From a virus, in IMG/VR virus record IMGVR_UViG_3300007511_000087, positions 1 through 31,109 of that record: 31,109 bases of DNA. One strand, 5' to 3'. The translations under genes were made by a program, and so were the position numbers. Positions within the stretch are counted from its first letter, which is position 1; every line of letters starts with the position of its first letter. The notes beneath the pieces were generated by a model, which was not told the DNA's origin, ran no database searches, and worked only from the letters and a program-made list of their open reading frames with translations. Positions 7,155 to 12,925 of this stretch are shown one piece after another.

Positions 7155-7178
7155 TCTTCTCTTTTTTTTATTTTTTTC
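7155..7178 (+). terminator. Poly-T terminator of the 115-aa gene
   Basis: A run of nearly uninterrupted T residues starts 30 bases after the stop codon. T-rich tracts without a strong hairpin are the usual archaeal termination signal. Confidence 0.5.
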
Positions 7179-7199
7179 AAATTTTAAAACAATTCCACG

Positions 7200-7214
7200 A
7201 AAGTACGGTACTTT
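7200..7214. repeat. 15-base palindrome AAAGTAC-G-GTACTTT
   Basis: A perfect inverted repeat with a one-base centre in the 168-base gap between the 115-aa gene and the end of the small-gene operon. The half TACGGTACT is repeated directly just after it. It could be an operator or part of a transcript end. No gene or tRNA is seen around it. Confidence 0.4.
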
Positions 7215-7293
7215 ACGGTACTCCGCTGGTGCGTAGAGAGAAAATCCTATTTTTAAACATTTATATACATACAAATCGGTGGCAAGGTACAAA

Positions 7294-7452
7294 TTAGAAA
7301 TTCATCCATTTTGATAGTTTCTCAACTTGTTTCTGTAAGGTCTTTATCTCAACCTTAAAATTTCCAGATATAGTAAAGTGAGGTATTAAACTTTGTAATT
7401 GATGAATACGTTTTTTAAATTCTTTAATCTCATTAGCATTTATCTTTTTCAT
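7294..7452 (-). CDS. Small helical protein (52 aa), end of small-gene operon
   Basis: A 52-residue frame, MKKINANEIKEFKKRIHQ onward to KLSKWMNF. Leucine/isoleucine spacing gives two amphipathic helices with a short middle break (PHFTISGNFK), so it may be a helical hairpin or coiled-coil dimer. The start overlaps the preceding gene by 20 bases. This is the last gene of the nine-gene operon. Function unknown. Confidence 0.6.
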   Translation of the reverse strand: MKKINANEIKEFKKRIHQLQSLIPHFTISGNFKVEIKTLQKQVEKLSKWMNF

Positions 7453-7570
7453 CTTTTATATTATCAGGTGGAGGACAATATAAATTATTCTCACAGTAAG
7501 GACATCCAAACATCTGATACATCTCAAAGTCTCTTTTGGACTTTAACCGTTTATTGGCATAACACGTCAT
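7433..7570 (-). CDS. Cysteine-rich mini protein (45 aa)
   Basis: A 45-residue frame beginning MTCYANKRLKSKRDFEMYQM and containing GCPYCENNLYCPPP. The CPYC pair plus C3, a cysteine eight residues beyond CPYC, and the C-terminal cysteine would make one small metal site. Its ATG overlaps the TGA of the preceding gene as ATGA. Function unknown; the tight coupling and regular cysteines support it as a gene. Confidence 0.6.
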   Translation of the reverse strand: MTCYANKRLKSKRDFEMYQMFGCPYCENNLYCPPPDNIKDEKDKC

Positions 7571-7710
7571 TTCAAATCATCCACTATAGGTTCTAATAAC
7601 CTTACATAAGCCATTATCTTATATTCGGAACAACCACTAGCCTCACTCAACACACGGTATGATATACCAGTATTACCATACTTCTTAGTACCATCTTTTC
7701 GTTTCGTCAT
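7567..7710 (-). CDS. Mini protein with helix-turn-helix-like pattern (47 aa)
   Basis: A 47-residue frame (MTKRKDGTKKYGNTGISY onward, ending LEPIVDDLK). The segment ISYRVLSEASGCSEYKIMAYVRLL has the hydrophobic spacing of a small helix-turn-helix, with a basic N-terminal arm, so DNA binding is possible; this is a pattern-level guess. Start and stop both overlap the neighbouring genes as ATGA. Confidence 0.6.
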   Translation of the reverse strand: MTKRKDGTKKYGNTGISYRVLSEASGCSEYKIMAYVRLLEPIVDDLK

Positions 7711-7886
7711 TTCTGATCCTCAATCCTATCTTCAGTATGGGCTTTGTAAGGGGAGAGACCATTTGAAACCATAGTACCTTGAATACGGAACAGACACCTA
7801 CCTAACCCTCTCTTAGAGTGATCCTTGATTAACTCATTACAGGCAACACACATAATATTCTCCACGTCCTTATTGGTTATCGCCAC
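7707..7886 (-). CDS. Small CxxC protein, GTG start (59 aa)
   Basis: A 59-residue frame starting at GTG 7886, inside the end of the preceding gene (10-base overlap). It reads MAITNKDVENIMCVACNELI and has a further cysteine at 31 (GRCLFRIQG). CVAC plus C31 gives three possible metal ligands, with H23 or H50 as a fourth. No ATG in frame would preserve the CVAC motif except one directly before it. Function unknown. Confidence 0.55.
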   Translation of the reverse strand: MAITNKDVENIMCVACNELIKDHSKRGLGRCLFRIQGTMVSNGLSPYKAHTEDRIEDQK

Positions 7887-8038
7887 GGTAAGTCTCCCCT
7901 CTTTTCACCTTTTACCATATTATCGTGCATCTCCTCTATTAACTGTATAATCATAGATTCTATCATCTTCTTCTGTTCATCAGGAAGCCACTTCTCCTTT
8001 AGAAGATTGAGAAGGTCACTAATTGGATCTGCTGCCAT
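7877..8038 (-). CDS. Small acidic helical protein (53 aa)
   Basis: A 53-residue protein from ATG 8038 (MAADPISDLLNLLKEKWLP onward to GDLPWR). I prefer this start over an upstream TTG at 8065 because GGAAGGAG sits just before it and the protein begins naturally there. It is mostly amphipathic helix, with an MIESMIIQLIEEMHDNM segment that would pack as a coiled coil. It overlaps the preceding gene by 20 bases. Function unknown. Confidence 0.6.
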   Translation of the reverse strand: MAADPISDLLNLLKEKWLPDEQKKMIESMIIQLIEEMHDNMVKGEKRGDLPWR

Positions 8039-8249
8039 GTCTCCTTCCTTCTTTAACCTTAACAACCCAATCCCAATTCTCTTCCATAGACCATGGTATT
8101 ATATTACCATTGGGATAGTCCAAAAGCCTAAAACCTGTGTTAAACATACTTGGTATGCATGACTCACACACATGTAATAGTTGACCATTTTTCATAAGTT
8201 GTAATAATCTCACATGAACTTGACTGTCGCACATCTCACACAGTTTCAT
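8019..8249 (-). CDS. Zinc-ribbon protein (76 aa)
   Basis: A 76-residue protein from ATG 8249 (MKLCEMCDSQVHVRLLQL). A GGGAGG site lies a few bases upstream; a GTG at 8291 would add 14 residues but lies deep inside the previous gene. CEMC near the start and CESC about 30 residues later form a zinc ribbon with a beta hairpin between (VHVRLLQLMKNGQLLHV). The rest is aromatic-rich (NWDWVVKVKEG). This resembles ClpX-type or other small treble-clef zinc domains only in general shape. Function unknown. Confidence 0.7.
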   Translation of the reverse strand: MKLCEMCDSQVHVRLLQLMKNGQLLHVCESCIPSMFNTGFRLLDYPNGNIIPWSMEENWDWVVKVKEGRRHGSRSN

Positions 8250-8374
8250 TTCTCCCTCCCAAACGCATACTTTAAGAATTTGGCTGCACACTTGGTACAG
8301 GTATTCTTTCCATTATATTTACAAATGTCAGCCTTTTCAAAGGTTCTCCAACATGTTACGCATTTTATCTCCAT
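8246..8374 (-). CDS. Mini zinc-ribbon protein (42 aa)
   Basis: A 42-residue frame: MEIKCVTCWRTFEKADICK, then a turn and CTKCAAKFLKY. CVTC and CTKC are about 17 residues apart, a compact four-cysteine zinc site, with an extra cysteine at 18. ATGA overlap with the downstream gene and a 10-base overlap with the upstream membrane-protein gene place it firmly in the operon. Function unknown. Confidence 0.65.
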   Translation of the reverse strand: MEIKCVTCWRTFEKADICKYNGKNTCTKCAAKFLKYAFGREK

Positions 8375-8553
8375 TTCTGCATCTCCTCATAATTCATATG
8401 TGTTTGCTCCTTATATTCCTTTTCATCTTTGGTTACAAGATAGTCTTTCTTGACATCTGTGTATAGCCATATTAGAATTAGAGCAATTCCTACAGGCAAT
8501 AAAAACCCTGTTGCCATGAATATTAATCCAAGTAATAATAATCCTGATTTCAT
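8365..8553 (-). CDS. Small membrane protein (62 aa)
   Basis: A 62-residue protein whose first 31 residues are hydrophobic (MKSGLLLLGLIFMATGFLLP then VGIALILIWLY). They form either two short membrane segments around a Pro-Gly turn or one long helix. A charged, probably cytoplasmic tail rich in Lys, Glu and Tyr follows. Its start overlaps the zinc-finger gene as ATGA. A second TATA-like box at 8579-8587 could give it an extra promoter. It might tether the soluble zinc proteins of this operon to the membrane, but that is only suggested by the neighbourhood. Confidence 0.7.
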   Translation of the reverse strand: MKSGLLLLGLIFMATGFLLPVGIALILIWLYTDVKKDYLVTKDEKEYKEQTHMNYEEMQKWR

Positions 8554-8675
8554 CCTAACTTGGTTGGGTGATGTCCAGATATAAACGTATGCATTTTGGC
8601 ATCTGATGATGATTCAAACATCAGGCTACATTTGTAACATTTGTATTTCCATTTGGTTCCGACAACTTTTTCCAC
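8550..8675 (-). CDS. C2H2 zinc-finger protein (41 aa), first gene of operon
   Basis: A 41-residue frame from GTG 8675. It has the pattern YKCYKCSLMFESSSDAKMH then TFISGHH: Cys-x2-Cys-x12-His-x4/5-His, a standard C2H2 zinc finger with the hydrophobic F and a helix between. The TATA box ATTTATAAA (8697-8705) is exactly 26 bases upstream, so a leaderless GTG start is well supported. Single C2H2 fingers are common in archaeal viruses and often bind DNA; the target here is unknown. The stop overlaps the membrane-protein start. Confidence 0.75.
   Translation of the reverse strand: MEKVVGTKWKYKCYKCSLMFESSSDAKMHTFISGHHPTKLG
8579..8587 (-). promoter_or_regulatory. Possible internal promoter of the small-gene operon
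   Basis: Minus-strand GTTTATATC lies inside the zinc-finger gene, about 30 bases before the membrane-protein ATG. It matches the TATA form used elsewhere in the window but may be chance. Confidence 0.35.
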
Positions 8676-8696
8676 GAAACGTTTACGAAGTCAACG

Positions 8697-8705
8697 TTTA
8701 TAAAT
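8697..8705 (-). promoter_or_regulatory. Promoter of the nine-gene operon
   Basis: Minus-strand ATTTATAAA is centred 26 bases upstream of GTG 8675, and lies just beyond the terminator of the 58-aa gene. Confidence 0.6.
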
Positions 8706-8716
8706 CTACCTCAACC

Positions 8717-8740
8717 AAAAAAACTCGTGCCTTCGGCACG
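8717..8740 (-). terminator. Hairpin plus poly-T terminator of the 58-aa gene
   Basis: On the minus strand a perfect six-base stem (CGTGCC/GGCACG, three-base loop, 8726-8740) starts two bases after the stop codon. It is followed by seven T residues (8717-8723). This is the shape of a bacterial-type intrinsic terminator and separates this gene from the nine-gene operon. Confidence 0.65.
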
Positions 8741-8741
8741 A

Positions 8742-8918
8742 CTATTCGTCTTTATCGATTTCGTCACGAAGTTCATGAAGACGGTCTTCGCACAGGAACG
8801 TGAGTTTCCAAAAGGTACGTCTATCTGTAAGTGGGATTTCCTCTGGTCGTTTATTACCCCATGCTTTTTCAAACCAACGTAGTAACGCACTAAAGTCTTC
8901 TGGTTCTAACTCTACCAT
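8742..8918 (-). CDS. Small helical protein (58 aa)
   Basis: A 58-residue frame (MVELEPEDFSALLRWFEKAW onward, ending LRDEIDKDE). It is acidic at both ends, with two helices rich in Trp and Phe and one cysteine. It has its own TATA box 25 bases upstream (minus-strand CTTTATAAC, about 8940-8948) and a hairpin terminator directly after the stop, making it a complete single-gene unit. Function unknown. Confidence 0.7.
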   Translation of the reverse strand: MVELEPEDFSALLRWFEKAWGNKRPEEIPLTDRRTFWKLTFLCEDRLHELRDEIDKDE

Positions 8919-8939
8919 ATTTTTATACTAAATAGAACG

Positions 8940-8957
8940 GTTATAAAGTTGCCCTAG
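8940..8957 (-). promoter_or_regulatory. Promoter of the 58-aa gene with CTAGGG element
   Basis: Minus-strand CTAGGGCAACTTTATAAC. The TATA part is about 25 bases upstream of ATG 8918. The CTAGGG at its upstream edge is repeated in the same relative position in the divergent promoter at 9009. Confidence 0.55.
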
Positions 8958-9008
8958 CTGGCTCGTTAAACCAGTCCTCCTTTACTACAGGTATGCAAAC
9001 TCACACTA

Positions 9009-9030
9009 CTAGGGTTAATCTTTATATAAG
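9009..9030 (+). promoter_or_regulatory. Promoter of the His-rich gene with CTAGGG element
   Basis: CTAGGG (9009-9014) is followed by AATCTTTATATAAG (9017-9030), whose centre is about 25 bases before ATG 9050. The same AATCTTTATATAAG recurs exactly at 18130-18143. Confidence 0.65.
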
Positions 9031-9049
9031 TAAAGGTAATTTATTTATT

Positions 9050-9223
9050 ATGGCTAAAGATGAAAAAGTTGAACATAAACACGAAGATGGTACCAAACAT
9101 TCTCATGTAGGTGGAGATAAGGAACATACCCACACAAAGTCGTCTAGTTGTGACTGTGCAAGAATGAATGGTTCGAGAAACCCATTTTGTAAAGTTCATG
9201 GTGAAAAACAATACAAAAACTGA
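9050..9223 (+). CDS. His/Cys-rich small metal-binding-like protein (57 aa)
   Basis: The 57-residue start at ATG 9050 is preferred because a TATA box lies 25 bases upstream; an ATG at 8993 precedes that box and is unlikely. Residues 9-28 are histidine-rich (EHKHEDGTKHSHVGG then EHTHT), alternating with Asp/Glu. Residues 34-50 hold CDC, then C47 and H50 (CKVHG), ligands for a second metal site. Such His-rich tails bind zinc, nickel, copper or cobalt in host proteins. Whether this one stores, buffers or delivers a metal is inference. It lies directly upstream of the portal gene but has its own promoter. Confidence 0.75.
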   Translation: MAKDEKVEHKHEDGTKHSHVGGDKEHTHTKSSSCDCARMNGSRNPFCKVHGEKQYKN

Positions 9224-9232
9224 CAAAATCTG

Positions 9233-9246
9233 ACAAAGTTTATAAG
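9233..9246 (+). promoter_or_regulatory. Portal gene promoter
   Basis: ACAAAGTTTATAAG, centred about 27 bases before ATG 9268. The same 14-mer stands at 12891-12904 and a near copy at 18558-18570, which suggests one class of co-regulated structural promoters. Confidence 0.65.
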
Positions 9247-9267
9247 TGAGAGTAATAACACGTTTAT

Positions 9268-11169
9268 ATGGGATTTATAGATAAATTTAAGAGTGTATTT
9301 AGAAACACTAATAAAAGTTATACAAATACCACATCAAGACCTAGTATAGCACAACCTTACATGAGTACCGATACTGGTGCTAAGTTACCTATATTTCCAT
9401 TCCCATTAATTATGATTTATGAATTAGCAGATAATATTGATGCCATTAGAATACCTGTAGAAACACTTAACAGAGAAATGTTCAAAAATGGATTTGAAGT
9501 TGTTGAACGTTTTAAATACAGATGTGGTGATTGTGGAAAAGAGTTTGAATACAAACCGTTATCAACAGATACCCCAGACGACAGTCATGCCGAAGAGATA
9601 CTTGCGAAAGAGGAAGGAAAAAAACAATTAATGCAGTGTGATACGTGTGGAAGTAACAAACTTGTAAGACCAGACCCACACAACCGAAAGGTACTACAAA
9701 AATTAATCGATAAACCGATTAACGGTAACAACCAAACCATAGAAGACGTTTCTAGACAATTAGAGAGAGATTTAGAGATAGCTGATAATGCATATATGCT
9801 TTTATTGAAAAATTACTATATTGACGATAGTACAGGTAAAATTGATCATGATAAGACTGAGATTAAGGAAGTTATTCGTATAGACCCACCACAAGTAGCA
9901 ATGATAGCTGACAGTGATGGTAGAATTGGTTTTGATGATAAAAGAAATAAAATTTGGGTATGCCCACGTTTTGAACATCGAGATAGAAGATTACAAGAAC
10001 CATTATGTGATAGATGTGGAGCTGAAGCTATTAAAGCAGTTCTTGAAGTTAACTCTGTATACTCTCTAGGTATTCCACAACCAAAAAGAGTTATTTATGG
10101 TGACGGAGAGGTTGTCTGGAAGGCTGGAAAGTATAAACCAGCTCTAATTTACGGTTACTCACCAATTTATTCAATTTGGTCAAAGGCAATGTCCTTATCA
10201 CACATGGATGAATATGTTAGAAAATACTTTGATAAGATGAGACCACCAAGAGGTATGTTAGTTATTGCATCACGTAATTATGAAACGTTTAGAAAGTCAT
10301 GGGATGCTTTAGAACAAAAAGCAACCGAAGACCCATACATGATACACCCATTACTTGTAGAACAGGAGAAAGGTGGTAAAAATCTTGCACAGTGGTTAGA
10401 CTTTACTGGTTCATTAAAAGAATTAGAGTTTATAGCAGTAAGGCAAGAGTTAAGACAGATTATAGGAGCTATTTACGGTGTATTACCACTCTATTATGGT
10501 GAAATGCCTTCTGGTTGGTCACAAGAAGGTTTACAAGTTACAATTACAAATAGAGCAGTGAAATGGGGTCAAGATATTTTACTAAAGTCATTCTTTAGAA
10601 AATTATCTGAAATATTGGGTGTTGAGGATTGGGATATTAAACTTAAACAAGGAGAAGAGACAGATGAGTTAATGCAGTTACAAATTGAAGGTACGGAGAT
10701 TGAAAATATGATGGCATTACAAGGAATGGGCTTTGAAGTATCAAGAACACACACAGGAGACTTTAAAGTTAGTAAAGACCCTGTATTACCATTGAAAGAT
10801 ATGTTATTGGGTGATGTTATGGCTAAAACAGGTAGAGGAAGAGGAACTGCAGCACCAGTAGAGGAAAGACAATCTATGCAAGGAGAACCAAAGAATAGAA
10901 GACCATCAGACATTGGTGGAATTGCACAAGGTTCACCATCAAGTGGTAAAGGCACAAGTATGAGTAAAAAGAGTTATCCTGATGGAATTACACCAGCCAA
11001 CTTTGAAGTAGTAAAGAAAACATTACAACACGCAGTTGACTTTGGATGGAAGAAAACAAAAACCGTTGACAAGTTAAGAAAGGCTGGTATGACTGTAAGA
11101 GAGGCAAGAGATTTAGTTAAACAGGAGTTTGAGCAAGTAAGGAGGTGGGAAGATGGCAAAGAAAATTAA
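9268..11169 (+). CDS. Portal protein with embedded zinc ribbons
   Basis: A 633-residue protein, the right size and position (first large gene of the head module, ahead of protease and capsid) for the dodecameric portal through which DNA enters the head. The RQELRQIIGAIYGVLPLYYG stretch (about 392-411) followed by SGWSQEGLQVTITNRAV is typical of portal cores, where a helix is followed by the tail of the clip/stem region. Unusually, residues 86-127 contain CGDC and CDTC, and residues 232-250 contain a C, H237 and CDRC, so two zinc sites seem inserted into the portal wing. The C-terminal 130 residues are Gly/Ser/Lys-rich, ending in a helical domain. A leaderless promoter precedes it. Confidence 0.8.
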   Translation: MGFIDKFKSVFRNTNKSYTNTTSRPSIAQPYMSTDTGAKLPIFPFPLIMIYELADNIDAIRIPVETLNREMFKNGFEVVERFKYRCGDCGKEFEYKPLSTDTPDDSHAEEILAKEEGKKQLMQCDTCGSNKLVRPDPHNRKVLQKLIDKPINGNNQTIEDVSRQLERDLEIADNAYMLLLKNYYIDDSTGKIDHDKTEIKEVIRIDPPQVAMIADSDGRIGFDDKRNKIWVCPRFEHRDRRLQEPLCDRCGAEAIKAVLEVNSVYSLGIPQPKRVIYGDGEVVWKAGKYKPALIYGYSPIYSIWSKAMSLSHMDEYVRKYFDKMRPPRGMLVIASRNYETFRKSWDALEQKATEDPYMIHPLLVEQEKGGKNLAQWLDFTGSLKELEFIAVRQELRQIIGAIYGVLPLYYGEMPSGWSQEGLQVTITNRAVKWGQDILLKSFFRKLSEILGVEDWDIKLKQGEETDELMQLQIEGTEIENMMALQGMGFEVSRTHTGDFKVSKDPVLPLKDMLLGDVMAKTGRGRGTAAPVEERQSMQGEPKNRRPSDIGGIAQGSPSSGKGTSMSKKSYPDGITPANFEVVKKTLQHAVDFGWKKTKTVDKLRKAGMTVREARDLVKQEFEQVRRWEDGKEN

Positions 11170-11446
11170 GAAAGATACTGTAGACACTGCTGGTAAAATT
11201 AGATTAGAATCAATTGCAGATGAAGTAGTAGATTCAATTAAAAAAAATAAACGTGTAGTTGTAGAGGATAAAGTTGAACCAAAAACAATAACCAATGTTT
11301 ATAATCCTAACTTTAGTACTATTGATGATACAATAGAAGAGATAAAGAAGGAATCGAGAAAACAGGGTGTAAACCACTATTCTTGTAACAATATATACAT
11401 TATACTACAGGATGCTTTGAAGAAAGTAAAATTGGCAGGTAAGTAA
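11153..11446 (+). CDS. Small basic protein after portal (97 aa)
   Basis: A 97-residue Lys-rich protein (MAKKIKKDTVDTAGKIRLES...) of unknown function. It is helical, with a possible disordered middle (VEPKTITNVYNPNFS) and a C-terminal helix. It overlaps the portal gene by 17 bases. A GGAGGTG ribosome site five bases before the ATG confirms the start. Position and size would fit a small head or neck accessory factor, but no family was recognised. Confidence 0.75.
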   Translation: MAKKIKKDTVDTAGKIRLESIADEVVDSIKKNKRVVVEDKVEPKTITNVYNPNFSTIDDTIEEIKKESRKQGVNHYSCNNIYIILQDALKKVKLAGK

Positions 11447-11889
11447 TGGCAACTTCATTAAATAACAACTCTGGAGACAATGATTTTACCAAAAAACTCT
11501 GGAAAAATCATCAAGCCGATGAATATACCCATGTAGACCATTATAAAGAGGCTATATGTATAAACTGTTTCAAAAGGGATGTTGCTGCAGCCACGATAGC
11601 TACAATATGTGGTGATTGTGCTGGTAAGCGAGGAAGAGAACCATTATTGGCAAAAATGTCTGATAAAATGTATGGATTATGTTATTTCTGTGGAGAACAT
11701 AAATTTCACATTGAGGAGATTAATGCAAGGTTCTGTAGGAGTTGTCATAGAAAAATAGCAAATGTCACTAAAGCATATAATAAGAAAGGTGGTATGTTTG
11801 GTGCTGACCCATTCTGGATTAAAATGAAAAAGAAATTAGGAAAAGATTGGTCTGTTTTAATGAACGACGGTTCACAGAATAAAAGATAG
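11446..11889 (+). CDS. Double zinc-ribbon protein (147 aa)
   Basis: A 147-residue protein with four CxxC pairs: C38/C41 (ICINC), C55/C58 (CGDC), C79/C82 (CYFC) and C97/C100 (CRSC). These make two zinc ribbons in a row. The second, with KFHIEEINARFCRSCHRK, resembles the outer zinc scaffold of HNH nucleases, but I see no clear HNH catalytic His-Asn pair, so nuclease activity is not claimed. The start overlaps the previous stop by one base (TAATG). Being placed after the portal it could be a packaging or head-assembly factor. Confidence 0.75.
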   Translation: MATSLNNNSGDNDFTKKLWKNHQADEYTHVDHYKEAICINCFKRDVAAATIATICGDCAGKRGREPLLAKMSDKMYGLCYFCGEHKFHIEEINARFCRSCHRKIANVTKAYNKKGGMFGADPFWIKMKKKLGKDWSVLMNDGSQNKR

Positions 11890-12345
11890 TTATTTTTTCT
11901 CTTTTAGAATAAAATTTACTCTATTTGCGTGTAAGTCAAAGAATTTGAAAGCCCATTCAATTGTTTGTTTTTTATTTGGAATATCACCATAATATCTCCC
12001 TACTGGTACTATTAACATTGGTTTACCTATTTTTTTAGGATAAAATTGTAATTGATTCTTTTTAGGGTCAAATTGAACTTTATCATATAACACAAGAATA
12101 TGTTCGTCAGTTATGTAGTTTAAAATATTAGAATCTTGATAACAAGCTATAGAACGTGAAACATCAGGGTTTTTGAACAACGTTTCATTTTTTAATGATA
12201 TTAATAATTTTTCTTCTTTTGGTTTGATATACATATCTGATACAAGTATGCATGATTCATTAACTTCTCTTTTCTCTTCAACCTTATCTTTATACCATTT
12301 TGCAAACTCATCTAAGTTTTCATAAACGTAAAAAGCTATTCCCAT
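11890..12345 (-). CDS. Lone minus-strand unknown protein (151 aa)
   Basis: A 151-residue protein (MGIAFYVYENLDEFAKWYKD...) with alternating beta and helix segments, two cysteines and a Lys-rich end (ILKEKK). No family was recognised. It is the only minus-strand gene in the 22-kb structural region. Its stop directly abuts the stop of the previous gene, with no bases between. It shares a palindromic TATA box with the divergent 73-aa gene, and its start codon lies inside a perfect 14-base palindrome, so autoregulation is plausible. It could be a regulator or an accessory gene inserted later. Confidence 0.75.
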   Translation of the reverse strand: MGIAFYVYENLDEFAKWYKDKVEEKREVNESCILVSDMYIKPKEEKLLISLKNETLFKNPDVSRSIACYQDSNILNYITDEHILVLYDKVQFDPKKNQLQFYPKKIGKPMLIVPVGRYYGDIPNKKQTIEWAFKFFDLHANRVNFILKEKK

Positions 12346-12354
12346 TATAATGGG
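12341..12354. promoter_or_regulatory. Perfect palindrome over the start of the 151-aa gene
   Basis: CCCATTATAATGGG equals its own reverse complement and contains the ATG at 12345. In a leaderless gene a protein bound here would cover the transcription start. Alternatively it could fold in the RNA and hide the start codon. Confidence 0.5.
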
Positions 12355-12363
12355 AACTTAATC

Positions 12364-12375
12364 CTTATTAATAAG
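12364..12375. promoter_or_regulatory. Symmetric TATA box for two divergent genes
   Basis: CTTATTAATAAG is a perfect palindrome. Its centre is about 24 bases from the start codons on both sides (12345 minus, 12393 plus), so one box could drive both leaderless genes. Confidence 0.55.
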
Positions 12376-12392
12376 CGTTTGCATTTCATTTC

Positions 12393-12614
12393 ATGAGTGA
12401 AAATGACAATTGTGACGAATGTAAAAGTAAAACGTATGGGTATTATGACCCAAACAATCCCTATATAACATTTTATATTTGTTATGTGTGTGGAAGATTT
12501 ATTGGTGGTTCTTCATCTGTTAGTGATGAATTCGTTGAAATTATGGTAAGAGATCCGAATATAATTTTACAAATGATAGCAGACAAACGTTTGAAACCAT
12601 TAATAGCTGAATAA
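12393..12614 (+). CDS. Small zinc-ribbon protein (73 aa)
   Basis: A 73-residue protein starting MSENDNCDECKSKTYGYYDP. CDEC (C7, C10) and YICYVCGRFIGG form a zinc ribbon, with aromatic beta strands between. A helical C-terminus follows (EFVEIMVRDPNIILQMIADK). It is divergent from the 151-aa gene and shares its TATA box. Function unknown; expressed separately from the portal group. Confidence 0.75.
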   Translation: MSENDNCDECKSKTYGYYDPNNPYITFYICYVCGRFIGGSSSVSDEFVEIMVRDPNIILQMIADKRLKPLIAE

Positions 12615-12623
12615 TTTAAATAC
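12613..12623 (+). promoter_or_regulatory. TATA box of the 81-aa membrane protein
   Basis: AATTTAAATAC, centred 26 bases before ATG 12644; the same sequence stands before the connector gene at 18859-18869. Confidence 0.55.
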
Positions 12624-12643
12624 ATCCATTTCTACGTATTTAT

Positions 12644-12889
12644 ATGATTGAAATGCTTGATAGTCTATTTACAGAAATAGTACTAGCATTAATCCTAGGA
12701 ATAGGAGGTACATTACTTGCATTTTTCAGAAAACTGAGTAATACCCAAAGTGATCTCTGTAAAAAAGTGGAGCAGTTACAGAGAGCCATGATTATTTTAG
12801 CAACTGCTCTAGATAGACAAACTAATAGAATTCATGACAAAGCTGACTCAAACATGGAAGATTTAGTCAGTAAGCTTATAAAAGATTGA
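12644..12889 (+). CDS. Small membrane-anchored coiled-coil protein (81 aa)
   Basis: An 81-residue protein with one membrane segment at about 10-28 (EIVLALILGIGGTLLAFF). A soluble helical part with heptad-like spacing follows (LCKKVEQLQRAMIILATALDRQ). It has its own leaderless promoter and is followed by another membrane protein. The pairing of two small membrane proteins beside the head genes recalls holin or spanin-like lysis pairs, but archaeal lysis genes are poorly known and no endolysin is seen, so this is a weak guess. Confidence 0.7.
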   Translation: MIEMLDSLFTEIVLALILGIGGTLLAFFRKLSNTQSDLCKKVEQLQRAMIILATALDRQTNRIHDKADSNMEDLVSKLIKD

Positions 12890-12890
12890 C

Positions 12891-12904
12891 ACAAAGTTTA
12901 TAAG
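12891..12904 (+). promoter_or_regulatory. Promoter of the 86-aa membrane protein
   Basis: ACAAAGTTTATAAG, an exact copy of the portal promoter (9233-9246), about 27 bases before ATG 12926. Confidence 0.65.
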
Positions 12905-12925
12905 AGTATTTGAAATCAAATTTTC

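Noticed and set aside
7180-7260. tRNA or attachment site
   Set aside because: The palindrome and GC-richer stretch do not form a cloverleaf or contain a recognisable T-loop, and no integrase gene is present.
6894-7292. Minus-strand frame opposite the 115-aa gene
   Set aside because: It is antisense to a gene with a good promoter and start; its composition mirrors the opposite strand and it runs through the poly-T terminator.
11446-11889. HNH nuclease
   Set aside because: The double zinc ribbon resembles the HNH zinc frame, but the catalytic His-Asn-His pattern is not visible.
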